Source: Bog-756 sp963699055 (GTDB lineage: Bacteria; Actinomycetota; Acidimicrobiia; Acidimicrobiales; RAAP-2). From it: DNA of 64,000 nucleotides. The stretch's first letter is position 1; each line of letters starts with the position of its first letter. A program made the translations under genes and the position numbers. Below, piece after piece: positions 1-9,246 of the stretch. The stretch is from NCBI GenBank assembly GCA_963699055.1, contig CAVOTA010000002.1, forward strand, positions 62,001 through 126,000, written 5' to 3'. Below the pieces are notes generated by a model, which saw only the letters and a program-made list of their open reading frames with translations, searched no databases and had not been told where the DNA came from.

Positions 1-2021
1 GGCCAGGTGAAGTGCCCGGCGATCTCGTAGCCGATGGTGGCGTGGCGCCGGACCACGGCCATCTCCTCGGGGTTCAGCGCACCGGGACGGCACAGGATGT
101 CGATCGGGACCCCGATCTTGCCCACGTCGTGGATCCGGGCGCCGAAGGAGAGGCCGTCGAGCCGGTGGTCGTCGAGGCCGAGCTCGACACCGATGGCCAG
201 GGCCAGTTCGGCCACCAGCGACTGGTGGCCCGCCGTGTACGGGTCGCGGGACTCCACCACCGCGGCCACCAGGTCGATCGAGCTGGCGAACGCCTGGTGG
301 AGCTCGGACCGGTCGCGGAGGCGACCCATGCCGAACCCGAGTGTCCGGGCGAGGTCCTGCAGCACCGCCACCGCGTGCTCGTCGAAGGCGTCGTGTTCGA
401 CGGCGTAGACGGTGAACACCCCGTCCAGTTCGCCGTCGACGCGGACGGGGAGGCTGGCCGAGGACCGGAAGCCGGCGGCCAGGGCCTGGGACCGCCACGG
501 CGCGCCGTCGTCAGCGTCGGCGATGTCCGTCTCGAGCGTCGTCCTCCCGGTGCGGGCGGCGCGTGCGGTGGGACCCTCGGTGAGGGGTCCGCCGGCGACG
601 TGGGCCTTCAGGCCCTGCAGGTACTCCCTCCGGCCGGCGCTGGATGCCACCGGGAGCATCTCGGCGAGGACCCGGCCCTCCTGGCGGGCCGGACCCCGAC
701 GTCCGTACCAGGCGAAGGCGTAGCCGCCCACGGAGACCGCCGTCTCGCACATGGCCTCCAGCAGGTCCGCCTCGTCGTCGGCCCGGGCCAGGAGTGCGTT
801 CCCCGCCGACACCGTGTCGGTGGCGCGGCGCTCGAGCACCTCGTTCTGGACGTCGCGCAAGGTGACCACCACCGGTCGGCGTCCGTCGGCCCCGTCCCCC
901 AGGGGATGGGCCCGGACCGACATCCACCGGACCGCCCCCGACTTCATGCGGAACCGGATGTTGACCGGGTCGACCACGCGCCGCTCGCCGAAGACCCGGG
1001 TGCGGATGGCGTTGCGCTGCGCGCGGTCCTCGGGAAGCTGGACGGACGACGTGGGACGTCCGACCAGGTCGTCGGGCCTCCAGCCGAGCACGTGTTCGAC
1101 GGACGGCGAGATCCAGTTGAAGCAGAACATGGCGTCGGTGATGTACACGATGTCCGAGGCGTTCTCGGCGACCAGCCGGTAGCGGGCGTCGGACCGGTCG
1201 CGTTCCTCCTCGACCGCGACCGGTCCGGTGACGTCGCGCAGGCTGACGACCACGACCTCGCCCGCCTCCTGGACCACCTTGGCGGCGCGGGCCTCGCACC
1301 ACACGGAGCCGCCTCCCGCCTGGAGGTACCGTATGCGCATCCGGGTGGGCTCGTCCCGGCTGTTGGCGGCGCGCACCTCGTGCAGGGCGGCCCGGTCACC
1401 GGGGTGGACGAGCTGGTCGGCGGGGAGCCCGACGACGTCGGCCACCGGGTGACCGAGGAGGTCGGTGACGCCGGGGGAGACCCACTCGATGGTGCCGTCG
1501 CGGATCAGCAGGACGACGTCGGCGGAGTTGGCGATCATCGTCTCGAAGCGGCTCCGGTCGGCGTAGCGGTCCGTCACGTCCCGCCAGGTGAACACGAGGC
1601 GGTCGCCGATGGCACTGGCCCGCACGTCGTAGCGGTGGAGCGCTCCCTCGTCGAGGAGCGACGGGTAGGGGTACTCGTCGACGCTCAGCGGTGCCCCCGT
1701 GTCGAGCACGTGCCCGACCATGGCGATCAGGCGTGCCCCGAACTCGCCGGGGAAGATGGAGGACGCCCGCCGGCCCACCAGTTCCTGACGGGGCATCGCC
1801 ACCGCGTCGGCGGCGGCGCCGTTGGCCGCCACGATCACGAAGTCGTCGATGCCCCCCTGGCCGTCGCGGACCGGGTCCCCGAGGACGTAGGGGTCGGTGA
1901 CGGACTCGACGATGGCGTCGAGCCCGGCATCGGGCGCAGCGGTCGACGTCCCCACACCCGGTCCGCCCTCCACCCCGGTGGGACCGACCCCGTCGGGTGC
2001 CGCCGTACGCAATTGGGCCAT
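1..2021 (-). CDS. PAS/GAF sensor with HD-GYP phosphodiesterase domain (3' end outside window)
   Basis: Multidomain signalling protein, probably a cyclic-di-GMP phosphodiesterase. From an ATG at 2021 it reads about 673 residues before leaving the window. In order: three PAS-like domains (about residues 30-150, 155-275, 285-405; each ends in a D-V-T/Q segment typical of PAS boundaries), a GAF domain (about 415-555), then the start of an HD-GYP domain. The metal-binding pair is visible as HDVGKIGVP (His at about residue 631), followed by RRHATIGYEI. No membrane segment is seen, so it is probably cytoplasmic. The start is supported by a GATGCT hexamer 6 nt upstream, the leaderless pattern used elsewhere here. 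The GYP motif lies beyond the edge, so catalytic competence cannot be judged. Substrate is inferred from the family. Confidence 0.85.
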   Translation of the reverse strand, partial: MAQLRTAAPDGVGPTGVEGGPGVGTSTAAPDAGLDAIVESVTDPYVLGDPVRDGQGGIDDFVIVAANGAAADAVAMPRQELVGRRASSIFPGEFGARLIAMVGHVLDTGAPLSVDEYPYPSLLDEGALHRYDVRASAIGDRLVFTWRDVTDRYADRSRFETMIANSADVVLLIRDGTIEWVSPGVTDLLGHPVADVVGLPADQLVHPGDRAALHEVRAANSRDEPTRMRIRYLQAGGGSVWCEARAAKVVQEAGEVVVVSLRDVTGPVAVEEERDRSDARYRLVAENASDIVYITDAMFCFNWISPSVEHVLGWRPDDLVGRPTSSVQLPEDRAQRNAIRTRVFGERRVVDPVNIRFRMKSGAVRWMSVRAHPLGDGADGRRPVVVTLRDVQNEVLERRATDTVSAGNALLARADDEADLLEAMCETAVSVGGYAFAWYGRRGPARQEGRVLAEMLPVASSAGRREYLQGLKAHVAGGPLTEGPTARAARTGRTTLETDIADADDGAPWRSQALAAGFRSSASLPVRVDGELDGVFTVYAVEHDAFDEHAVAVLQDLARTLGFGMGRLRDRSELHQAFASSIDLVAAVVESRDPYTAGHQSLVAELALAIGVELGLDDHRLDGLSFGARIHDVGKIGVPIDILCRPGALNPEEMAVVRRHATIGYEIAGHFTW

Positions 2022-2055
2022 AGGTCCAGCATCGGCCAGGAAACACCTGTGCCCA

Positions 2056-2089
2056 AGGGCCGTTCGGCCCTATTCACAACCCAGGGTTG
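2056..2089. promoter_or_regulatory. Two adjacent perfect inverted repeats upstream of the HD-GYP gene
   Basis: AGGGCCGTTCGGCCCT (2056-2071) is a perfect palindrome and CAACCCAGGGTTG (2077-2089) is a second one with a single central base. Both lie 35-70 bp upstream of the HD-GYP start and about 90 bp upstream of the small + strand gene at 2177, where an operator shared by the divergent pair would sit. Function is inferred. Confidence 0.35.
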
Positions 2090-2141
2090 CTGTTCCAGGA
2101 GTGCCTTATGGTGAACGGAAGGTGTCAGACATGAACACGAC

Positions 2142-2170
2142 GTGACCGCAAGGTAAACGTACGGTAAACT
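2142..2170 (+). promoter_or_regulatory. Promoter for the small gene at 2177, overlapping a GGTAAAC direct repeat
   Basis: A -35-like GTGACC (2142-2147), a 17-bp spacer and a -10-like TAAACT (2165-2170) end 6 nt before the ATG at 2177, predicting a leaderless transcript. The -10 lies in the second copy of a direct repeat: GGTAAAC at 2152-2158 and 2163-2169, separated by GTAC. The repeat could be a regulator site covering the -10. Confidence 0.5.
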
Positions 2171-2176
2171 GGTCAC

Positions 2177-2428
2177 ATGGAACACGACCCCCACAACGCA
2201 CAGAATTGGTGCCCGGATCCGTTCGGCCTGCACGAGGCGCGGTGGTTCTCGAACGGGATCCCGACCGCACTCGTACGCGACGCCGGCGTCGAGTCCCAGG
2301 ACCCGCCGCCCGCTTCGGACTTCGACCGACGCTACGAACTGCCGTCGATCGAACCCCGGGACCCGGTGCCGCCGGTGACCCACCACCACCTCCTGGGACG
2401 CCGCCACTCCCAGGTGTCCGCGGGCTGA
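2177..2428 (+). CDS. Small W-x-PDP motif protein (DUF2510-like N-terminus)
   Basis: An 83-residue soluble protein of unknown function. Residues about 11-26 read NWCPDPFGLHEARWF, resembling the W-x-PDP-x-G-x-H-x-x-R-W/Y motif of the actinobacterial DUF2510 module, which is usually a short N-terminal tag on membrane proteins. Here there is no membrane segment, and the remainder is Pro- and charge-rich. The ATG is fixed by a good promoter placed for leaderless translation. It converges on the LOG-family gene, with 57 bp between stop codons. Family resemblance is by motif only. Confidence 0.6.
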   Translation: MEHDPHNAQNWCPDPFGLHEARWFSNGIPTALVRDAGVESQDPPPASDFDRRYELPSIEPRDPVPPVTHHHLLGRRHSQVSAG

Positions 2429-2485
2429 GCCGGCCCCGGGTCGGGTCCTGCACCCGGTCCGGCCGCCGGAGCGGGCGGGCACCGG

Positions 2486-3562
2486 TCAGCCGTCGACGAG
2501 GTCGTTGACGGCGTCGATCAGGTGGCGCAGCCGCCCGTAGTGCACCTTGTCGAACCGGAAGGCGATCCGGGGCAGGTCGAGGACGTCGTCGTCGGCCCGC
2601 TCGGGTGGGAGCGGGTCGATCCGGCGGATCACCCCCGAGGTCACGATGTCGGCGAAGCGCCGGTTGAGGTCGGACAGCTGGACCTTGTCCGGGGCCACCG
2701 CCAGCCGCAGCACCAGCAGGTCGCCGACCCAGCGGCAGGACCGGTAGTTCCGGTAGAAGCCGAGCAGCTCGGCGGTGGCCGCGTCCACGTCGTCGGTGAT
2801 GGTGAAGAACGACCGGTCGTCCTCGGACACGAGGCCGCGGGGTTCCACCTCCTCGGCCAGGAACCGGCTCCAGCCGTCCCAGTACGTCCCGCCCGGGACG
2901 TCGAGCAGCACGACGGGTGCGGGCTCCGCCTTGCCCGTCTGCAGCAGGGTCAGGAGCTCGAATCCCTCGTCCAGGGTGCCGAAGCCGCCGGGCAGCACGA
3001 TGAAGCCGTGGGACTCCTTCAGCAGCATCAGCTTGCGGGTGAAGAAGTAGCGCATCTCCACCAGCTTCGGGTCCTGGGCGATGAACCGGTTTGCCCCCTG
3101 CTCGTGGGGGAGCCGGATGTTGACCCCCACCGACTGCTCCCGTCCGGCGCCCTCCATGCCGGCGGCCATGATGCCGGGGCCGGCGCCGGTCACCACCATC
3201 CAGCCGGCACCGGACATGGCGGCGGCGAGGGCGCGGGCCTGGAGGTAGGCGGGGTGGTCCGGCTCGGTGCGGGCCGATCCGAAGATGGTCACCTTGCGCC
3301 GCTGCCGGAGGGGCTGGAACACGGCGAACGCCTCGGACATCTCGGCCAGAGCGGAGTCGGCCACCTTCAGGTCGATCACGTCGGTGCCGCGCTCGAGGAG
3401 GGTGGCCACCGTGGTGAGCATGGAGCGGTAGAGCCGGCGCTCGGTCGGCGTCCGTGCGGCGGCGATCCGCTCCTCGAGGGCGGGGACGGCCTCGACGGGC
3501 GGCTCCGGGGATCCGTCGACGGCCTCGTCGAGGCCCTCGCGCTCGAACATCGACCCGGTCAT
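2486..3562 (-). CDS. LOG-family (TIGR00730-like) Rossmann-fold protein, possible nucleoside-5'-monophosphate phosphoribohydrolase
   Basis: A 358-residue protein. The core (about residues 85-285) carries the family signature PGGFGTLDE followed by LLTLLQTGK, and the upstream glycine-rich VTGAGPGIMAAGMEGA. LOG proteins cleave nucleoside 5'-monophosphates such as cytokinin precursors, and many bacterial members have unproven substrates. It is longer than the usual ~190-residue LOG, with an N-terminal helical extension and about 75 C-terminal residues. The start codon follows the fbiC stop by 1 nt, so it is almost certainly cotranscribed with fbiC. Fold is confident, substrate is not. Confidence 0.85.
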   Translation of the reverse strand: MTGSMFEREGLDEAVDGSPEPPVEAVPALEERIAAARTPTERRLYRSMLTTVATLLERGTDVIDLKVADSALAEMSEAFAVFQPLRQRRKVTIFGSARTEPDHPAYLQARALAAAMSGAGWMVVTGAGPGIMAAGMEGAGREQSVGVNIRLPHEQGANRFIAQDPKLVEMRYFFTRKLMLLKESHGFIVLPGGFGTLDEGFELLTLLQTGKAEPAPVVLLDVPGGTYWDGWSRFLAEEVEPRGLVSEDDRSFFTITDDVDAATAELLGFYRNYRSCRWVGDLLVLRLAVAPDKVQLSDLNRRFADIVTSGVIRRIDPLPPERADDDVLDLPRIAFRFDKVHYGRLRHLIDAVNDLVDG

Positions 3563-3563
3563 G

Positions 3564-5945
3564 TCACCGGGCGCCGGCGAGCACGCTGCCCCGTCCGTCG
3601 GGGTGGGTGACCCGTCCGTACAGGGTGGTGCGCTGGGCCAGGGACCGCCCGAGGGGGGTGACCAGGGCCCGGAAGGCGTCGGCGTCCATCATCTGGCCGT
3701 GGCTGGCCCCGGCGGCCCGCGAGATGTTCTCGTCGATGAGGGTGCCGCCGAGGTCGTTCACCCCCGCACGGAGCAGCTGACGGGCCCCGGCGGCGCCGAG
3801 CTTCACCCAGCTGAGCTGGATGTTGTCGATGTCGCCGCGGTAGGCGATCCGGCCGACGGCGTGCATGAGGAGCGTCTCGCGGAAGGTGGGGCCGCGCCGC
3901 GACCGGCGCTGGATGTAGAGGGGGGTCGCCATGTGCACGAAGGGGAGGGGCACGAACTCGGTGAAGCCGCCGGTCTCCCGTTGGAGCGCCCGGGTCCGCA
4001 CGAGGTGCCGGGCCCACGACCGCGGCTGCTCGACCGCGCCGAACATGATGGTGACGTTGGAGTTGAGACCCACACCGTGGGCGGCGCGGTGGGCGTCGAG
4101 CCACTGCTCGGTGTCGATCTTGTCGGGGCACAGGACGGCCCGCACGTCGTCGTCGAGGATCTCGGCAGCCGTCCCGGGGATGGTGCGCAGGCCGGCGTCA
4201 CGCAGCAGCACCAGGTAGTCCGCCAGCGGCACCTGTGAGCGTCGCGCCCCCTCGGTGACCTCCAGGGCGGTGAAGCCGTGGATGTGGATGGTGGGCGAGC
4301 CCTCGCGCACGGCCCGGATCACGTGGAGGTAGTAGTCGCCGTCGAAGTCGGGGTGGATCCCACCCTGCAGGCACACCTCGGTGGCCCCCATGGCCTCGGC
4401 CTCGACCACTCGTTCGGTGATCTCGCCCAGCTCGAGCAGGTAGGGCGCACCCCGCAGGTTGAGCGAGAGCGGGCCCTTGGAGAAGGCGCAGAACCTGCAC
4501 TTGAACGTGCACACGTTGGTGTAGTTGATGTTGCGGTTGGCCACGAAGGTGACCTCGTCGCCGACGGACTCGTAGCGGAGCCGGTCGGCCACGGCGGCCA
4601 CCGCCCGCACCTCGGGTCCACGGGCGCCGAACAGGGTGACGATCTCGTCCTCGCCCACGGACTCGCCGGCCAGGACGCCGCCCAGCACCTCGGCGACGGC
4701 GCCGCCGGCGGGCACCAGGTCGGGATCGACGGTGCGGGCCGGCGCTCCCGGTGCAGCGGCCACGAACAGCGGGAGCAGGTCGGGCGGGGGGACCTCACCG
4801 CCCGACGCCCACGGGTGGTCGCGGCCCAGGCCCTCGGCGTCGGAGGCGTCGAGCACCGGGAAGCGCAGGGCGGGGTCGAGCCACCGGTCCGGACCGAGGG
4901 CGAACTCGGGGTAGAGGGTGAGGCGGGGGGCGAGGGTGTGTCCGGTCGCCTCGGTGGCGGCGCGCAGGATGCCGAGGGCGGGCCAGGCCCGTTCCGGGTT
5001 GACGTGGTCCGCCGTCACCGGGGACACGCCGCCCCAGTCGTCGATGCCGGCGGCCACCAGGGGCCCGAGCTCGTCCGACAGGTTGGGCGGCGCCTGGAGG
5101 TGGATCTCGTCGGGCAGCACGAGGCGGGCGGCGGCGATGGTCCACAGGAATTCGTCGGTCGGGCACGGCGGGTGGCGGTGCATCGCCGTGCCCGGCTTGG
5201 GCAGGAAGTTCTGGACGATCACCTCCTGGACGTGGCCGTGGCGGGCGTGGGCGGCGGCGATGGCCTCCAGGGTGTCGAGCCGGTCCTCACGGGACTCGCC
5301 GATCCCGACCAGCAGGCCGGTGGTGAAGGGGATGCCGAGCTCGCCGGCCGCATCAAGGGTGGCGAGGCGCCGGGCCGGGACCTTGTCCGGTGCCGACCGG
5401 TGGGCGTCGAGGTCGGGGTTGAGGGACTCGAGCATCATCCCCTGGCTGGCCGACACGGGCCGGAGCAGGGCGAGGTCCCCGGCGGACAGCGCACCGGCGT
5501 TGGCGTGGGGGAGCAGGCCGGTCTCGGCCAGCACGGCGGCGCAGGCGGCGGCCAGATAGTCGACGGTGGAGGCATACCCGTGGACGTCCAGCCAGGTCCG
5601 GGCGGCCGGGTAGCGGTCCTCGGGGCCCTCGCCCAGGGTGAAGAGGGCTTCGTGGCAGCCGGCCTCGCGCCCGGCGCGGGCGATGGCGAGGACGTCCTCC
5701 AGCTCGAGGTACGGCGAGTCGAGCCGCGCCGGTGCCTTGGCGAAGGTGCAGTAGCCGCACCGGTCCCGGCACAGCATCGTGAGGGGGACGAAGACCTTGG
5801 GGGAGAACGTCATCCGGGTGCCGAAGGCGGCGTCGCGCACGGCGGCGGCCCGGTCCAGGAGCTCGGGCAGGGGGGCGCCCAGCAGCTCGGCACGGGTGGG
5901 CGCGACGGCGTTCGACGGTACGGGGGAGCCGGTGGCGGCGGGCAT
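3564..5945 (-). CDS. fbiC: 7,8-didemethyl-8-hydroxy-5-deazariboflavin (FO) synthase, CofG-CofH fusion
   Basis: A two-module radical-SAM enzyme that makes the FO chromophore of coenzyme F420 from 5-amino-6-ribitylaminouracil and tyrosine. The N-terminal half (CofG-like) has CRDRCGYC, and the second half (CofH-like) has CTFKCRFC; each is a CxxxCxxC 4Fe-4S/SAM site. About 793 residues, slightly shorter than mycobacterial FbiC. I chose the ATG at 5945 over a GTG 9 nt upstream because TAAGGT (5953-5958) ends 7 nt before it, the leaderless spacing. It lies just downstream of the pentose-phosphate operon with its own promoter-like element and runs into the LOG gene. The product would serve the Ddn-like proteins at 34.8 and 51.1 kb. 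Confidence 0.95.
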   Translation of the reverse strand: MPAATGSPVPSNAVAPTRAELLGAPLPELLDRAAAVRDAAFGTRMTFSPKVFVPLTMLCRDRCGYCTFAKAPARLDSPYLELEDVLAIARAGREAGCHEALFTLGEGPEDRYPAARTWLDVHGYASTVDYLAAACAAVLAETGLLPHANAGALSAGDLALLRPVSASQGMMLESLNPDLDAHRSAPDKVPARRLATLDAAGELGIPFTTGLLVGIGESREDRLDTLEAIAAAHARHGHVQEVIVQNFLPKPGTAMHRHPPCPTDEFLWTIAAARLVLPDEIHLQAPPNLSDELGPLVAAGIDDWGGVSPVTADHVNPERAWPALGILRAATEATGHTLAPRLTLYPEFALGPDRWLDPALRFPVLDASDAEGLGRDHPWASGGEVPPPDLLPLFVAAAPGAPARTVDPDLVPAGGAVAEVLGGVLAGESVGEDEIVTLFGARGPEVRAVAAVADRLRYESVGDEVTFVANRNINYTNVCTFKCRFCAFSKGPLSLNLRGAPYLLELGEITERVVEAEAMGATEVCLQGGIHPDFDGDYYLHVIRAVREGSPTIHIHGFTALEVTEGARRSQVPLADYLVLLRDAGLRTIPGTAAEILDDDVRAVLCPDKIDTEQWLDAHRAAHGVGLNSNVTIMFGAVEQPRSWARHLVRTRALQRETGGFTEFVPLPFVHMATPLYIQRRSRRGPTFRETLLMHAVGRIAYRGDIDNIQLSWVKLGAAGARQLLRAGVNDLGGTLIDENISRAAGASHGQMMDADAFRALVTPLGRSLAQRTTLYGRVTHPDGRGSVLAGAR

Positions 5946-6005
5946 CGGGGTCACCTTATCGGAGGCGCTCCGGGACTCCGCCGGGTGGCGCCCTCCACCC
6001 GGCGC

Positions 6006-6698
6006 TCACGCCGCCTCGTCGGGGGTGACGTCTCCCAGCGCGTCAGCGTCGACCAGCCACAGGAGCCGGGGCGCCCGCACCCGGCCGGCGGGCAGGTCCT
6101 CGCCGGCCGCCAGCCGGGCGAACGCGTCGCGCTTGGACGCGCCGGCCGCGGTGACGACCACCCGGCGGGCCCGGGCGATGCCGGCGTAGGTCAGGGTGAG
6201 GCGCTCGTGCGGGTTGCGCCCGTTCGGGTCCCGGTTGGCCACCACCAGGCGGGCCGGATCGGTCTCGTCGAGGGCGGCCGACCCGGGGAAGAGCGAGGCC
6301 GTGTGGCCGTCGGGCCCGAGACCGAGGTGGACCAGGCCCAGGTCGGGAAGGGATGCCAGCAGGGCCTGGTAGGCGGCGGCGGCCCCGGCCGGGGGGCCGG
6401 AGGAGTACATCGGGTGGTCCGACCGCACCGGGCCCACCACGTCGAGCAGGGTGGTGGCGACCATCCGGTGGTTGGAATCGGGGTCGTCGGGCGGGACGCA
6501 CCGCTCGTCGCCCAGGTAGACGTCGACGGCGTGCCACGTCAGCCCTCCACGGGCGGCCAGCGCGGTGTAGCACTCGGCGGCCGTGCCGCCGCCGGAGAGC
6601 ACCAGGGTGGCGCCGTCGGGGAACCCGGCGAGGTCCCGGACCACCTCGTCGGCGAAGGCGTCGGGCACCGACCCGACCAGCCGCACGGTGCCGTTCAC
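6006..6698 (-). CDS. pgl: 6-phosphogluconolactonase
   Basis: Hydrolyses 6-phosphogluconolactone in the oxidative pentose-phosphate pathway; cytoplasmic. 230 residues from a GTG at 6698. Family landmarks: LVLSGGGTAAECY near the N-terminus, the DVYLGDERCVPPDDPDSNHRM segment and GLGPDGHTASLFPG, which form the sugar-phosphate site of the GlcN6P isomerase/6PGL superfamily. The GTG lies 4 nt after the zwf stop, so the gene is translationally coupled as the last member of tkt-tal-gnd-zwf-pgl. An upstream extension of the reading frame lies inside zwf and is not used. Confidence 0.93.
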   Translation of the reverse strand: MNGTVRLVGSVPDAFADEVVRDLAGFPDGATLVLSGGGTAAECYTALAARGGLTWHAVDVYLGDERCVPPDDPDSNHRMVATTLLDVVGPVRSDHPMYSSGPPAGAAAAYQALLASLPDLGLVHLGLGPDGHTASLFPGSAALDETDPARLVVANRDPNGRNPHERLTLTYAGIARARRVVVTAAGASKRDAFARLAAGEDLPAGRVRAPRLLWLVDADALGDVTPDEAA

Positions 6699-6702
6699 GG
6701 CG

Positions 6703-8256
6703 TCACTGGGTCGGCGGGCTCTGCTGGTGGGTTCCGAGCTGCAGGTCGAGCGCCGGGTTGCGCCACTCGTCACCGGAGCGCTCGACCAGGAGGTCGGCCA
6801 TGTGGGGACCCCAGGTGCCCGCCGCGTAGTAGTGCAGCGCCCCACCCGGCTCCGACCAGGCCTGGAGGTACGGGTCCACGATCCGCCACGCCTGCTCGAC
6901 CTCGTCGGACCGGATGAAGAGGGTGGCGTCGCCGACCATGGCGTCATGCAGGAGGCGCTCGTAGCCGTCGGCGGCCTGGACGCCGGCGAAGGCCTCGGCG
7001 TAGGAGAAGTCCATGGCCACCGAGCGCAGGTGGAACTTCTCGCCCGGGACCTTGGCACCGAACTCCAGACAGATCCCCTCGTCGGGCTGGATCCGCAGGA
7101 TCAGGGTGTTGGGACGCAGGTCCCGGCTGGCCCGGTGGTCGAAGAGGAGGAACGGGACCTGACGGAAGGTGAGGGCCACCTCGGTCACCCGGGCCGGCAG
7201 GCGCTTGCCCGTCCGGACGTAGATGGGGACGCCCGCCCACCGCCAGTTCTCCACCCGAAGCCGCAGCGCCAGGTAGGTCTCGGTCTGGCTGTCCGGTGCC
7301 ACGTCCTCCTCCTGGCGGTAGCCCACCACGGACTCGCCGTCGATGACCCCGGCGGTGTACTGGCCGCGCACCGACTTGTCGACGGCCTCGTCCGGGGTCG
7401 GGATGTCGATGGCCTGGAGGAGTTTCACCTTCTCGTCGCGGATGCGGTCGGCGTCGGTGCTGGTCGGTGACTCCATGAGGGTGAGGGCCAGGACCTGCAT
7501 CACGTGGTTCTGCACGATGTCGCGCAACGCGCCCGCGGTCTCGTAGAACCCGCCCCGGTGCTCCACGCCGAGCGACTCGGCCACCGTCACCTGGACCTGC
7601 TCGATGTACCGGCGGTTCCAGATGGGTTCGAAGATGGCATTGGCGAAGCGCAGGGCCAGGACGTTCTGGACCGTCTCCTTCCCCATGTAGTGGTCGATCC
7701 GGTAGATCTGGCGCTCGTCGAAGGCCGTGTGCATCTGCTCGTTGAGGGTGAGTGCGCTCTCGAGGTCACGACCGAACGGCTTCTCCACCACGATGCGCGA
7801 GAACTCGCCGCCCTCGCCCGGCCCCGAGCAGCCGTGCTTGGCGAGGGCCTGGGCCACGACGCCGAACATCGAGGGGATGGTGGCCAGGTAGTAGAGGCGG
7901 TTGCCGGCCGTGCCGTCCACCCGGTCGGCCTCGTCCAGAGCCGACTTCAACTGGTCGAAGGTGTCCGGGTGGTCGTACTCGCCCGTCAGGTACCGGAAAC
8001 GTTCGGTGAGGGCACGCCACGTGGGGCCGGCATCGGGGGTGGCCGCCGTCACGTCGCGTCGGAACTCCTCGTCGGTCCACGGCGTCCGGGCCACCCCGAT
8101 CACGGTGAACCCGGCGTCCAGGATGCCCCGGTCGGCCAGGCGGGCGAGCGCCGGCAGGATCTTTCGGGTCGTGAGGTCACCCGAGGCGCCGAAGATGACC
8201 ATGGCCACCGGCGGGACGGCCGACAGCGTGGTGGAGGGTGCCGGGCCGGTGCTCAT
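6703..8256 (-). CDS. zwf: Glucose-6-phosphate 1-dehydrogenase
   Basis: Oxidises glucose-6-phosphate to 6-phosphogluconolactone with NAD(P)+. 517 residues, normal for the family. It has the N-terminal dinucleotide-binding FGASGDLTTRK and the substrate-binding/catalytic RIDHYMGKETVQN. The ATG at 8256 overlaps the gnd stop as ATGA, fixing the start and indicating translational coupling. The downstream pgl begins after 4 nt. Cofactor preference cannot be read from sequence; no separate F420-dependent G6PDH is seen. Confidence 0.95.
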   Translation of the reverse strand: MSTGPAPSTTLSAVPPVAMVIFGASGDLTTRKILPALARLADRGILDAGFTVIGVARTPWTDEEFRRDVTAATPDAGPTWRALTERFRYLTGEYDHPDTFDQLKSALDEADRVDGTAGNRLYYLATIPSMFGVVAQALAKHGCSGPGEGGEFSRIVVEKPFGRDLESALTLNEQMHTAFDERQIYRIDHYMGKETVQNVLALRFANAIFEPIWNRRYIEQVQVTVAESLGVEHRGGFYETAGALRDIVQNHVMQVLALTLMESPTSTDADRIRDEKVKLLQAIDIPTPDEAVDKSVRGQYTAGVIDGESVVGYRQEEDVAPDSQTETYLALRLRVENWRWAGVPIYVRTGKRLPARVTEVALTFRQVPFLLFDHRASRDLRPNTLILRIQPDEGICLEFGAKVPGEKFHLRSVAMDFSYAEAFAGVQAADGYERLLHDAMVGDATLFIRSDEVEQAWRIVDPYLQAWSEPGGALHYYAAGTWGPHMADLLVERSGDEWRNPALDLQLGTHQQSPPTQ

Positions 8257-9188
8257 GCCGGTGTCGACGTCTCGCCGCCGAGCGTCCCGTCGGTCGTGGT
8301 CACGGCGTGGCCACCGAACTGGTTGCGCAACGCCGACACCAGCCGCAGGCCGAAGGCATCGGGCTTCTGCGAGGCGAACCGGGCGAACAGGGCCGAGGAG
8401 ATCACCGGGGCCGACACACCCCGATCGATGGCCTCCTCGACGGTCCACCGGCCCTCGCCGGAATCGACCACCACGCCTTCGATGTCGGCGAACCCGGACT
8501 CGGGGCGCAGGGCCCGTTCGGCGAGTTCGAGGAGCCAGGAACGCACGACCGAGCCGTAGCGCCAGATGGCGGCGACCTCGTGGAGGTCGAGGTCGAACTC
8601 GGGTGCCTCCGACATGATCTCGAAGCCCTCCGCGTACGCCTGCATCAGGCCGTACTCGATGCCGTTGTGGACCATCTTGACGAAGTGGCCCGCGCCCGGC
8701 GGGCCGACGTGGGCGTAGCCTCCCTCGGGGGCGAGGGCCAGGAAGGCCGGCTCGCACACGGCCACCGCCTCGGGGGTGCCGCCCACCATGAGGCAGTACC
8801 CCTCCTTGAGGCCCCAGATGCCACCGGACGTCCCGGCGTCGACCAGGGCGATGCCCTCGGCGGCGAGCTGGCCGACCAGCGGCGCCGTCTCCTTGTAGTT
8901 CGAGTTCCCGCCGTCGATCACCACGTCACCCGGCGCGAACAGCCCGGCCAGGGTGGTGATCGTCGAGTTGGTCGGAGCGCCGGCCGGCACCATGACCCAG
9001 GCCACCCGGGGCGGCTCCAGGGCGGCGGCCAGCTCCTCGAGGGTGGCCACCGGGGTGGCGCCGAAGGCGGCGGCCCCGGCCCGGGCGTCGGCGTCCAGGT
9101 CGAACGCCACCACCTCGTGCCCGTGCTCGATGAGCCGCTGGGACATGTTGGCGCCCATCTTGCCGAGTCCGACCATTGCGATCTTCAT
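8253..9188 (-). CDS. gnd: 6-phosphogluconate dehydrogenase (decarboxylating), short form
   Basis: Converts 6-phosphogluconate to ribulose-5-phosphate plus CO2. 311 residues, the short (GndA/YqeC-like) type rather than the ~470-residue classic form. Visible are the N-terminal Rossmann motif GLGKMGANM, the substrate-binding IDGGNSNY and GTSGGIWG segments, and the catalytic-region GAGHFVKMVHNGIEYG. A strong GGAGGAGC Shine-Dalgarno precedes the ATG. It is 58 bp downstream of tal and overlaps zwf by 4 nt. Confidence 0.94.
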   Translation of the reverse strand: MKIAMVGLGKMGANMSQRLIEHGHEVVAFDLDADARAGAAAFGATPVATLEELAAALEPPRVAWVMVPAGAPTNSTITTLAGLFAPGDVVIDGGNSNYKETAPLVGQLAAEGIALVDAGTSGGIWGLKEGYCLMVGGTPEAVAVCEPAFLALAPEGGYAHVGPPGAGHFVKMVHNGIEYGLMQAYAEGFEIMSEAPEFDLDLHEVAAIWRYGSVVRSWLLELAERALRPESGFADIEGVVVDSGEGRWTVEEAIDRGVSAPVISSALFARFASQKPDAFGLRLVSALRNQFGGHAVTTTDGTLGGETSTPA

Positions 9189-9246
9189 GGGTGCTCCTCC
9201 GTGTGGGTGGTTGGTGCGGCGGTGCAGGTCCGGGCCGGGCCCCGGT

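Noticed and set aside
12..2114. A 700-codon + strand reading frame at the left edge
   Set aside because: It is the complement of the HD-GYP sensor, lacks domain motifs, and reads as a Gly/Arg/His-rich shadow.
4278..6917. An 879-codon + strand frame
   Set aside because: Antisense to fbiC and pgl, which have clear catalytic motifs on the other strand; composition is typical of a high-GC shadow frame.
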